A stretch of 64,000 nucleotides of DNA. Origin: Rhodobiaceae bacterium. GTDB lineage: Bacteria > Pseudomonadota > Alphaproteobacteria > Parvibaculales > Parvibaculaceae. Below are positions 1 to 6,830 of the stretch, one piece after another. Position 1 is the stretch's first letter. Every line of letters begins with the position of its first letter. The notes under the pieces were generated by a model that saw only the letters and a program-made list of their open reading frames with translations, was not told the origin of the DNA and made no database searches. The DNA is taken from NCBI GenBank assembly GCA_003330885.1, contig CP030277.1, positions 1-64,000 of the forward strand. Direction: 5' to 3'. The position numbers and the translations under genes are program-made.

Positions 1-1293
1 ATGACCTATCGGTTGAACACACGCGATGCCGATTTCGAAACGTCCTTCCAGGTCTTTCTGACCTCGAAGCGCGAAGTGTCGGAAGACGTCAACACGACGG
101 TTGCCACGATCATCAAGGATGTGCAGGCGCGCGGCGATGCCGCGGTCATTGATCTAACGTCGAAGTTTGATCGTCAGGACCTGACGGCAGAAACATTGCG
201 CTTCACCCAAGCGGAAATCGACGCTGCGTTGGCGCAGTGTGATGCGGAGACTGTGGACGCGCTGAGATTGGCGGCGTCCCGGATCGAAGCATTTCATAAA
301 GGTCAGCTGCCCGAAGACAGACGTTACACAGATGAAGCAGGTGTCGAACTAGGCGAAAAATGGACAAGCGTGGGTGCGGTGGGACTTTATGTCCCCGGCG
401 GCACGGCTGCTTATCCAAGCTCTGTCTTGATGAACGCGATTCCGGCGAAGGTTGCCGGTGTTGAGCGCATTGTCATCACGGTGCCGACGCCAGGTGGGGC
501 GATCAATCCGCTGGTCCTGGCGGCAGCAAAGATTGCGGGTGTTTCAGAGGTCTATCGCATTGGTGGGGCGCAGGCGGTTGCCGCGCTTGCCTACGGAACA
601 GAGACCATCGCGCCGGTTGATAAGATTGTGGGGCCCGGAAATGCCTATGTCGCCGCTGCCAAGCGTCAGGTTTTTGGCACCGTTGGTATCGACATGATCG
701 CCGGACCTTCGGAAATTCTGGTACTGGCGGATGGCGAGAATGATCCGGATTGGATTGCTGCCGACCTCTTGAGCCAGGCGGAGCATGATGCCGTCGCTCA
801 GAGCATTCTCGTGACCGATGACGCGGCTTTCGCGGATCAGGTCGTTGAAGCGGTGGAAGCACAGCTTGGAATGCTCGACCGGGGAGAGATGGCCCGCGCC
901 AGCTGGGAAGAATTTGGGGCGGTGATCCTGACCGAAAGTCTGGACGCGTCCGTACCGCTGGTGGACCGGATTGCAGCCGAGCACCTGGAAATTGCAGTCG
1001 CAGATCCAGAACCGCTGGCAAAGAAAATCCGCAATGCAGGCGCCATGTTCTTAGGCCGCTATACGCCTGAAGCCATTGGTGACTATGTGGCCGGCACCAA
1101 CCACGTGCTGCCGACCGCGCGTTCGGCCCGATTCTCGTCAGGGCTCTCCGTGCATGATTTTGTGAAACGGACATCCATCGTGAAATGTTCGCCAGATGCT
1201 CTGGCGGCAATTGGCCCCGCAGCGATAAAACTCTCGACCGCAGAAGGGCTTGACGCCCATGGGCGCTCGGTGTCAATTCGCCTTAATCGATGA
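1..1293 (+). CDS. hisD: Histidinol dehydrogenase
   Basis: HisD carries out the last two steps of histidine synthesis, oxidising L-histidinol to histidine with two NAD+ and a Zn2+ ion in the cytoplasm. The 430-residue protein has the family's usual length and shows the conserved blocks GLYVPGGTAAYPSSVLM, GPGNAYVAAAKRQVFG, DMIAGPSEILVLAD and AEHLEI, plus the C-terminal TNHVLPT...SGLSVHDF segment that carries zinc-site residues. The ATG is the very first base of the window, so an upstream start cannot be excluded, but the N-terminus aligns with what I expect for the family. It heads a host block that continues with UPF0262, a phosphatase and infA on the same strand. Confidence 0.97.
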   Translation: MTYRLNTRDADFETSFQVFLTSKREVSEDVNTTVATIIKDVQARGDAAVIDLTSKFDRQDLTAETLRFTQAEIDAALAQCDAETVDALRLAASRIEAFHKGQLPEDRRYTDEAGVELGEKWTSVGAVGLYVPGGTAAYPSSVLMNAIPAKVAGVERIVITVPTPGGAINPLVLAAAKIAGVSEVYRIGGAQAVAALAYGTETIAPVDKIVGPGNAYVAAAKRQVFGTVGIDMIAGPSEILVLADGENDPDWIAADLLSQAEHDAVAQSILVTDDAAFADQVVEAVEAQLGMLDRGEMARASWEEFGAVILTESLDASVPLVDRIAAEHLEIAVADPEPLAKKIRNAGAMFLGRYTPEAIGDYVAGTNHVLPTARSARFSSGLSVHDFVKRTSIVKCSPDALAAIGPAAIKLSTAEGLDAHGRSVSIRLNR

Positions 1294-1352
1294 TCTTAAC
1301 CTTGACGAGGCAGGGCTCGCATCCGATCCCTGTTTTAGCTTAGACTATATCC

Positions 1353-1895
1353 ATGGCACATGGATCCGACAGGCAAGGAGCGGCGCAGGTGGCTCATTCG
1401 GACGATACGCCCGGCTCTGCCGGAGGCGATCCCTACCGTTTGATCGACATTACGCTCGATGAGACGACGGTGGTACGTCGGTCTCCAGATATCGAGCATG
1501 AGCGCAAGGTCGCGATCTACGATCTGTTGGAAGAAAACTCATTTCGGCCGAATGGCTCCGATGGTGGGCCCTATAGGCTTCATCTGTCGGTGCAGGAAAA
1601 CCGTCTCGTCTTCGACGTTCGCATTGAAGAAGATGTGGAACATGGCAAGGTCATGCTGTCGCTGGCACCCTTCCGCAAGATCGTGAAGGACTACTTCCTG
1701 ATCTGCGAAAGCTATTACGACGCCATCAAGACGGCGGCACCTGCGCAGATCGAAGCGATCGATATGGGCCGCCGAGGGCTCCATAATGAAGGCTCCGAGC
1801 TCCTGAAGGCACGGCTCGACGGAAAGATCGAAGTGGATTTCGACACGGCCCGCAGGCTCTTCACGCTCATCTGCGTTCTTCACATCAAAGGCTGA
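1353..1895 (+). CDS. UPF0262 family protein
   Basis: A 180-residue soluble protein of the uncharacterised UPF0262 family, which is found in alphaproteobacteria, typically right after hisD as here. The recognisable core starts near residue 28 (RLIDITLDE) and runs to the C-terminal [12 protein letters not shown]. The first roughly 25 residues are Ser/Gly/Asp-rich and not typical of the family, so translation may start at the internal GTG at 1390. No motif suggests a reaction. The next gene begins 3 bases after its stop, which implies co-transcription with the phosphatase gene. Confidence 0.85.
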   Translation: MAHGSDRQGAAQVAHSDDTPGSAGGDPYRLIDITLDETTVVRRSPDIEHERKVAIYDLLEENSFRPNGSDGGPYRLHLSVQENRLVFDVRIEEDVEHGKVMLSLAPFRKIVKDYFLICESYYDAIKTAAPAQIEAIDMGRRGLHNEGSELLKARLDGKIEVDFDTARRLFTLICVLHIKG

Positions 1896-1898
1896 TCG

Positions 1899-2357
1899 GT
1901 GGGAAGAGGCGGACATCCGACGCGCCCAGGTGCGGTACTCTTTGCGTGTTCATTGAACTCTGTCCGCTCACCCATGGCCGAAGCGCTGATGAAACATCTG
2001 CTAGGCACAACGATTTTTGTCGACAGTGCTGGTGTTCAATGCACCGGCCTTGACCCCTTCGTTCTCGAAGTGGTGAGTGAGGTTGGTTATGAGCGTAAGG
2101 AACATCATTCCAAAACCCTCGACGAACTGCAGGACCACGCTTTCGATTTAATCATCGCCTTGACACCAGAAGCCCGCGACAGAGCCGAAGAGGTTGTGCG
2201 GGGAGAAGCAGTCGATGTTGAATATTGGCCCGTCGAGGACCCGACCCTGGAAGGAGGGTCGCGGGCGCAACGGCTCGATGCTTATCGACGCCTTCGCGAT
2301 GATCTGATCGACCGCATAAAGGACCGATTTGGCTCAGACGTCGCCGAAGCCAGCTGA
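1899..2357 (+). CDS. Low-molecular-weight protein tyrosine phosphatase family protein
   Basis: The 152-residue protein has the LMW-PTP/arsenate-reductase fold signature near its N-terminus: the P-loop CSLNSVRS (C-x5-R-S) following the strand AVLFA. A downstream WPVEDPT segment supplies the general-acid Asp-Pro pair. Members dephosphorylate phosphotyrosine or reduce arsenate; no extra Cys pair typical of ArsC reductases is evident, so phosphatase is preferred. The start is a GTG 3 bases after the UPF0262 stop. Substrate unknown. Confidence 0.85.
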   Translation: MGRGGHPTRPGAVLFACSLNSVRSPMAEALMKHLLGTTIFVDSAGVQCTGLDPFVLEVVSEVGYERKEHHSKTLDELQDHAFDLIIALTPEARDRAEEVVRGEAVDVEYWPVEDPTLEGGSRAQRLDAYRRLRDDLIDRIKDRFGSDVAEAS

Positions 2358-2478
2358 GAAACCCCGCGAGAAGTCCAAAATCCGCAAAAAAGCAGCGATT
2401 TGTGCCTCAATGAGCGCTCAGGTCTTGATTTCCCGGGCGCTCTTGCGCATTCTCCGGCGAAATTAACAAAGGGCGATT

Positions 2479-2697
2479 ATGGCCAAGGAAGAACTTCTCG
2501 AATTCCCAGGGACAGTAGTAGAACTGCTTCCCAACGCGACGTTTCGGGTGCAGCTCGAAAACGATCACGAGATCATTGCGCATACAGCAGGCAAGATGCG
2601 GAAGAACCGTATCCGTGTGCTGGCGGGCGACAAGGTGCTTGTCGAAATGACCCCCTATGATCTCACCAAAGGCCGCATCACCTACCGCTACAAATAA
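2479..2697 (+). CDS. infA: Translation initiation factor IF-1
   Basis: The 72-residue protein is a full-length IF-1: a single S1-like OB-fold domain with [24 protein letters not shown] at the start, then the [16 protein letters not shown] strand region and [10 protein letters not shown] at the end. IF-1 binds the ribosomal A site during initiation. About 120 bp of non-coding DNA precedes it, probably with its own promoter. The Maf gene follows closely. Confidence 0.98.
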   Translation: MAKEELLEFPGTVVELLPNATFRVQLENDHEIIAHTAGKMRKNRIRVLAGDKVLVEMTPYDLTKGRITYRYK

Positions 2698-2723
2698 TGT
2701 AGTGGGTGGGCAGAGCGCCGCTC

Positions 2724-3338
2724 ATGACAAATTCAGACACATCTCCAGATCGCCCGGCCTTGGTGCTGGCGAGCGCGAGCCCGCGCCGTCTTGACCTGCT
2801 GCAGCAGGTGGGGATTGTGCCGGATGTGGTGGCACCTGCCGATCTGGATGAAACACCCGGAGCGACGGAGTTGCCGCGCGTTTATGCGGAGCGACTGGCG
2901 GGAGAAAAAGCGCTGGCGGTCGCTGCAAGTCATGAGGACGCATTTGTTCTCGCTGCAGACACTGTCGTTGCCTGTGGACGCAGAATTTTACCCAAGGCCG
3001 AGACGCGAGAAGCAGCGCGCACCTGTCTTAATCTGCTCTCTGGCCGTGCCCACAGAGTTTATACGGGCATTTCGCTTGTCAAAGGCGATACGCAGATCAC
3101 CAAGTCGGTCATGACCCGCGTCCAGGTTGCGCGGCTGAGTGACGCGGCATTGGACGCTTACCTTGCGTCCGGCGAATGGCAGGGCAAGGCAGGCGGCTAT
3201 GCTATTCAGGGGTATGCCGCAGCGTTTATCAGGGGTCTGAATGGATCCTATTCTAATGTTGTAGGCCTGCCGCTTCACGAGACGGTTAACCTCCTTAAAG
3301 GAAGCGGGTTCCCGCTCTACCAAGCGCCAGAATCTTGA
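2724..3338 (+). CDS. maf: Maf family nucleoside triphosphate pyrophosphatase
   Basis: Maf proteins hydrolyse non-canonical or canonical NTPs (dTTP/UTP or m7GTP type) to the monophosphate and pyrophosphate. The 204-residue protein begins with the diagnostic LVLASASPRRLDLLQQVG (S-x-S-P-R-R) and contains FVLAADTVVACG and YAIQGYAAAFIRGLNGSYSNVVGLPLHE, the conserved Q-G motif and C-terminal loop. The ATG at 2724 is chosen because it sits just before the first family strand; an in-frame start at 2706 would add six residues. Located between infA and rng, a frequent arrangement in alphaproteobacteria. Confidence 0.93.
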   Translation: MTNSDTSPDRPALVLASASPRRLDLLQQVGIVPDVVAPADLDETPGATELPRVYAERLAGEKALAVAASHEDAFVLAADTVVACGRRILPKAETREAARTCLNLLSGRAHRVYTGISLVKGDTQITKSVMTRVQVARLSDAALDAYLASGEWQGKAGGYAIQGYAAAFIRGLNGSYSNVVGLPLHETVNLLKGSGFPLYQAPES

Positions 3339-3423
3339 GTTAGGATTGCGGGGTTCGGGGGAACACCACGGCCACGCCGCTTTGCGGCAGAAGGCCATCA
3401 TGCCAGGGGGCAGGTCGGAGTCG

Positions 3424-4944
3424 ATGACCGAAGAAGTCTTGATCAATGTAGGGCTGGGCGAAATCCGGGTTGCTGTCCTGGAAGAGGGCAAGCCTGTTGA
3501 GTTCGTGCTCGAACGCACAAGCGAAGACGACCTGAAAGAGAAAACCGGACGCGCCGGACATTCTCTCTTGGGCAATATTTTTTATGGCCGTGTACAGCGT
3601 GTGCTGCCGGGCATGCAGGCAGCCTTTGTGGATGTGGGCCTACAACGCGCAGGCTTTCTGGGCGCGCGGGAGGCCAAATGCCTCTGTGAGCTGACCGGCT
3701 TGGATGAAGGCACGCTGCCGCCCATCTCATCTTGTGTGACCGAAGGCCAGAGCATCCTGGTGCAGGCGACGAAAGACCCGATCGGGGAAAAAGGCGTGCG
3801 GCTCTCCGCCAACGTCACTCTGCCGGGGCGCCTGCTCGTGATGGTGCCAAACCAATCCGGCGTGGTCATGTCCCGGCGGATCGAGGATGAAGCAGAGCGC
3901 GAACGCCTCTCCATTGTCGTCTCGCGCATCGCTGAAAAGCTGAACGCGCTGGGCGTGACCGGCGAGCCCGCAGGCTTCATTGTTCGCACAGCGGCCATCG
4001 GCATGGAGGAAGCAGCCCTCGAAGAAGATGCGCGCCGTCTCGCTGCCGATTGGGCAGAGGTCCGCGCGGCGGAGAAAAATGCAAGCCCGCCTGACGTGCT
4101 CTTCCATGATCTTGACCCTGTCGCCAAAACCATGCGCGACTTTGTCAGCATGGATACGGCCCGCGTAGAGCTCGATGATGCCAAGGCCTATCAGGAGGCC
4201 GTGCGCTATTGCAACCGCGCCATGCCGCATATGGCAGAGCGGGTGAGCCTTGTAAACGGTCCGGGCTCTGTCTTTGACGAGCATGACATTGACGGTGTGA
4301 TTGAGCAGGCGCTTGACCCGCGTTTTGAATTGCCGTCCGGCGGCTGGATCACCATTGAGACAACTGAAGCCCTCACCGCCATTGATGTGAACTCTGGTCG
4401 CTACACCGCCTCGACAGGTTTGGAAGAAACCAGCGTGCGCACCAATATCGAAGCGGCAGAAGCCATTGTCGATCAGGTGCGCCTACGCGGCACCGGCGGG
4501 CTCATTGTGATCGATTTCATTCACATGAACGACCCATCGAACATTGAGAAAGTGCTCGATACGCTGAACAAGGGTTTTGAGAAAGACCGTGTGCCGACGC
4601 AAGTCTCCACCATGTCGGAATTTGGCCTGGTGGAAATGACGCGGAAGCGCGTCCGCGAACCGCTGGAGAAATTGCTGACCGAGCCGATCTATGGCGATGG
4701 GCGTGCACGGGTGAAAACTCGCGCGACGGTGGCCAACGAACTTTTGCGCGCCATTGACCGGGTGGCGGCCCGCTATCCGGGTGCCGAAATTTCCGCTCGC
4801 GCAGCGCCGGGTGTCATCTCCTGGCTGGAGGGAAGTCATAGCCGTCTCGTTCGCGAGCTTGAGACCCGTGTCGCGGGCACGGTCTATCTCGAGCCCATGC
4901 CGGGCTTTGACCGGGAACAGATCGATGTGGGGCCTGCCCGGTAA
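3424..4944 (+). CDS. rng: Ribonuclease E/G family protein (RNase G-like)
   Basis: This 506-residue endoribonuclease would cut single-stranded, 5'-monophosphorylated RNA in rRNA maturation and mRNA decay. It has the S1-domain start (LGNIFYGRVQRVLPGMQAAFVDVGLQRAGFL), the RNase H-like domain and the two metal-binding aspartates in LTAIDVNSGRYT and GGLIVIDFIHM. It ends shortly after the DNase I-like domain and lacks the long disordered scaffold of full RNase E, so it is G-type in length. I chose ATG 3424 (MTEEVLIN); an in-frame upstream start at 3346 would add 26 non-conserved residues. Its TAA overlaps the yacG ATG by one base. Confidence 0.92.
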   Translation: MTEEVLINVGLGEIRVAVLEEGKPVEFVLERTSEDDLKEKTGRAGHSLLGNIFYGRVQRVLPGMQAAFVDVGLQRAGFLGAREAKCLCELTGLDEGTLPPISSCVTEGQSILVQATKDPIGEKGVRLSANVTLPGRLLVMVPNQSGVVMSRRIEDEAERERLSIVVSRIAEKLNALGVTGEPAGFIVRTAAIGMEEAALEEDARRLAADWAEVRAAEKNASPPDVLFHDLDPVAKTMRDFVSMDTARVELDDAKAYQEAVRYCNRAMPHMAERVSLVNGPGSVFDEHDIDGVIEQALDPRFELPSGGWITIETTEALTAIDVNSGRYTASTGLEETSVRTNIEAAEAIVDQVRLRGTGGLIVIDFIHMNDPSNIEKVLDTLNKGFEKDRVPTQVSTMSEFGLVEMTRKRVREPLEKLLTEPIYGDGRARVKTRATVANELLRAIDRVAARYPGAEISARAAPGVISWLEGSHSRLVRELETRVAGTVYLEPMPGFDREQIDVGPAR

Positions 4945-5180
4945 TGGCGCCGGCTTCTAAAGACGCCCTGGATAAAAGCGAACATAAGCAGGGGGAGGCT
5001 AGCGAGACTGTGACGCCTTTTCGCGGAGCCCGGCCCTGTCCCATTTGCAAGAAGAAGGCGACGCGGGAGTTCCACCCCTTCTGCTCCAAACATTGCGCAG
5101 ATGTGGATCTCAATCGCTGGCTGAACGGGTCCTACGCGATTCCCGCAGCCGAAGAGCCCGAAGAATGGTCAGAAGACTAA
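4944..5180 (+). CDS. yacG: DNA gyrase inhibitor YacG
   Basis: A 78-residue zinc protein of the YacG family, which binds GyrB and inhibits gyrase. The zinc site is visible as CPICKK followed by FCSKHCADVDLNRWLNGSYAIP (C-x2-C and C-x3-C), with an acidic C-terminus (EEPEEWSED). It is translationally coupled to rng by a TAATG overlap. The N-terminal 25 residues are low-complexity and charged. Confidence 0.93.
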   Translation: MAPASKDALDKSEHKQGEASETVTPFRGARPCPICKKKATREFHPFCSKHCADVDLNRWLNGSYAIPAAEEPEEWSED

Positions 5181-5305
5181 GGGCAGGCGAAATTCCGCAC
5201 GAAAGCGCTGAATAAGAGGGCTCATAGCGCTGGACAGGGCGGGGCACTTCGCCTATAAACCGCGGACTTCTGCGGTCAATGTCTGTCCGGGCTCTAGCCA
5301 TGTCC

Positions 5306-5332
5306 CCCAAAAAGTGGGAACCGGTTTTTGGG
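5306..5332. repeat. Intergenic palindrome (CCCAAAAA...TTTTTGGG)
   Basis: Between yacG and the tRNA, CCCAAAAA at 5306-5313 pairs with TTTTTGGG at 5325-5332 around an 11-base centre ending in ACCGG. The reverse complement resembles the short AAAACCGGTTTCCACTTTT-type palindromic elements scattered in many Hyphomicrobiales genomes. It could act as a terminator for the upstream block. The rest of 5181-5357 shows nothing else. Confidence 0.5.
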
Positions 5333-5357
5333 TTTCAGGACTTGGCCAATAAAGAAG

Positions 5358-5433
5358 GCCCGGGTAGCTCAGTTGGTAGAGCATGCGACTGAAAATCGCA
5401 GTGTCGGTGGTTCGAATCCGCCCCCGGGCACCA
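5358..5433 (+). tRNA. tRNA-Phe (GAA), prophage integration site
   Basis: A 76-base tRNA with a perfect acceptor stem (GCCCGGG with CCCGGGC), D-arm AGCTCAGTTGGTAGAGC, anticodon arm TGCGA-CTGAAAA-TCGCA giving anticodon GAA, T-arm GGTTCGAATCC and an encoded CCA. The last 15 bases plus two downstream bases form the left copy of the prophage att repeat, so integration rebuilt an intact tRNA. Confidence 0.97.
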
Positions 5434-5435
5434 CT
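5419..5435. repeat. attL core (17-bp direct repeat)
   Basis: The 17 bases CGCCCCCGGGCACCACT at the tRNA-Phe 3' end occur again at 45642-45658, where no tRNA is present. The bases immediately before and after differ between copies, so 17 bp is the exact identity block. The tyrosine integrase gene begins about 90 bp inside this end. Confidence 0.9.
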
Positions 5436-5474
5436 GAAATTTTTTATTCAATAAAATCAATGACTTACGACGCA

Positions 5475-5519
5475 AAAAGTGTCCCACTTTTCGCATCAGG
5501 TCAAAAGTGGGACACTTTT
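5475..5519. repeat. Perfect 17-bp inverted repeat in the left prophage arm
   Basis: AAAAGTGTCCCACTTTT (5475-5491) is followed after 11 bases by its exact reverse complement (5503-5519). The 15-base core AAAGTGGGACACTTT recurs in the right arm at 45545-45559. The position beside attL and after the integrase stop fits integrase or excisionase arm-binding sites; it may also serve as a bidirectional terminator between int and the tRNA. Confidence 0.7.
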
Positions 5520-5528
5520 GTTCCCGTT

Positions 5529-6575
5529 TTAGCCTTTGGAGAATTTATCCATTGCGCTTTTTGCCATCGTGCGCTGCCTGGCGGCCTTGGTGTAGCGGAT
5601 CACCTCTTTTGAGGTCTGGTGGCCCGTGATGGCCATGATCTCGTGCTCGGTGCAGCCCATCTCCGCGAGCTTCGCCGAGGCGGTCTTCCGCAGGCCATGA
5701 GCCGAGCAGTTCTTGAGCCCTGCTTCGTCGCACCACTTGCGGAAACGGTTGCCAAAACCGCCGTCGCTAAACGGCCGGCCGAACTCTGAAACCAGGAAGG
5801 TGAGGTCGCCGGTCTCACTCGCATCAATGATCTTTTGCAGCTCCTCAATCACGGGGATCGAAAGCGTCACCGGCTTGCGATCTCTGTTCTTGTGTTGGGT
5901 GAAGTGCAGCCAGCCGTCGCGCAGATGTTGCTTCCCCATTCGAACAATGTCGGAGCGGCGCTGCCCGGTATAGAGAAGCAGGGCGAGGGCCAGCCGCGCC
6001 TTGGTGCCGATAGGGTGGCAGGCTTCAAACCGGGCAACCTCCTCCAGCGACCAGGAATGAAAGCCCTGGGAGCTTGATCGCATATAAGGCACATCCCGCG
6101 CCGGGTTCCTGTCCGCTAATTCATACTCAACAGCGAAGGCGAAAAGCTGCCGCAGGGATTTGATGATGCCATTGGCTGCTTCCGGCTTGTCCGCCCGCTT
6201 GTCTCGCATGGCGCGCACATGCCGTGCCTCCAGCAGGGCGAAGGGCGCCGTCCCGTTCTCTTCGCAGATCCTGTCGAGAAGCCCCCGGCGCACATATTGC
6301 GTGCGCGGGCTCAACCGCTTGAAGGGTGCGGAGACGAAATATTGCTCGCAAAGCCAGCGGAAGGAACCTTCCTTGTCGCCCGCCGCAGCGCGGACACTCG
6401 GCCGCGCGCGTGGCTTCTTCTCAGCAAGGGCCGCGTGATAGCTCGTCCAGAATGCAGGCGAGCCCAAAGGCCCCACCAGCCGAACCTTCGCATGGCCTTT
6501 TCGCCGCAGATAGATCCGCACATTGCCGTGCCGATCCATATCTTCCACAACGTGCTTTACGCGAATTTTCGGCAT
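5529..6575 (-). CDS. int: Tyrosine-type site-specific integrase
   Basis: The 348-residue integrase catalyses insertion at and excision from the tRNA-Phe att site. It has an N-terminal arm-binding part with AT-hook-like basic residues, a SAM-like core-binding domain (about 70-165) and a C-terminal catalytic domain. Catalytic residues can be placed: R206 in YTGQRRSD, K229 after FTQH, H293 and R296 in HGLRKT, H319 in ITGHQTSKE and nucleophile Y328 in VIRYTKAA. All are present, so the enzyme looks active. It lies next to attL and transcribes toward it, downstream of the small HTH gene, as in many tRNA-integrating elements. Confidence 0.95.
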   Translation of the reverse strand: MPKIRVKHVVEDMDRHGNVRIYLRRKGHAKVRLVGPLGSPAFWTSYHAALAEKKPRARPSVRAAAGDKEGSFRWLCEQYFVSAPFKRLSPRTQYVRRGLLDRICEENGTAPFALLEARHVRAMRDKRADKPEAANGIIKSLRQLFAFAVEYELADRNPARDVPYMRSSSQGFHSWSLEEVARFEACHPIGTKARLALALLLYTGQRRSDIVRMGKQHLRDGWLHFTQHKNRDRKPVTLSIPVIEELQKIIDASETGDLTFLVSEFGRPFSDGGFGNRFRKWCDEAGLKNCSAHGLRKTASAKLAEMGCTEHEIMAITGHQTSKEVIRYTKAARQRTMAKSAMDKFSKG

Positions 6576-6581
6576 AGACCA

Positions 6582-6830
6582 TCACGGCTGTTTGTCCCAG
6601 GGATTGGGGTCATCTTCTCCGTCATGGGGGAGCTGGTCAAATTTGGCTTCCAGCTCCCGCAAATCCCACACCACACGGCCGTCAATTCGCCGCGCGCGGG
6701 GCATGCGGCCGTCACTCACCATCCGGTCGAACAGGGCCGGGCTGACGCTCAGCCAGGCCGCCGCCTGCTCCCGGCGCAACCCACGTGGCGGCAGGTTGGC
6801 GGGCAATATATGGGCGCGCTCTTTCCTCAT
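6582..6830 (-). CDS. Small helix-turn-helix protein, excisionase/AlpA-like
   Basis: An 82-residue protein with a MerR-type winged-helix core (LRREQAAAWLSVSPALFDRMVSDGRMPRARRIDGRVVWDLRELEAKF). This pattern is typical of AlpA/Xis-like DNA-binding proteins that direct excision or regulate the integrase. It sits between the primase gene (overlap of 4 bases at its start) and int (6-base gap), so the three are probably one leftward operon. Excisionase is inferred from size and position; the C-terminal tail is acidic. Confidence 0.7.
   Translation of the reverse strand: MRKERAHILPANLPPRGLRREQAAAWLSVSPALFDRMVSDGRMPRARRIDGRVVWDLRELEAKFDQLPHDGEDDPNPWDKQP

Noticed and set aside
503-1276. 257-residue frame opposite hisD
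   Set aside because: Antisense to a confidently identified gene, Arg/Pro-rich, a GC-driven shadow.
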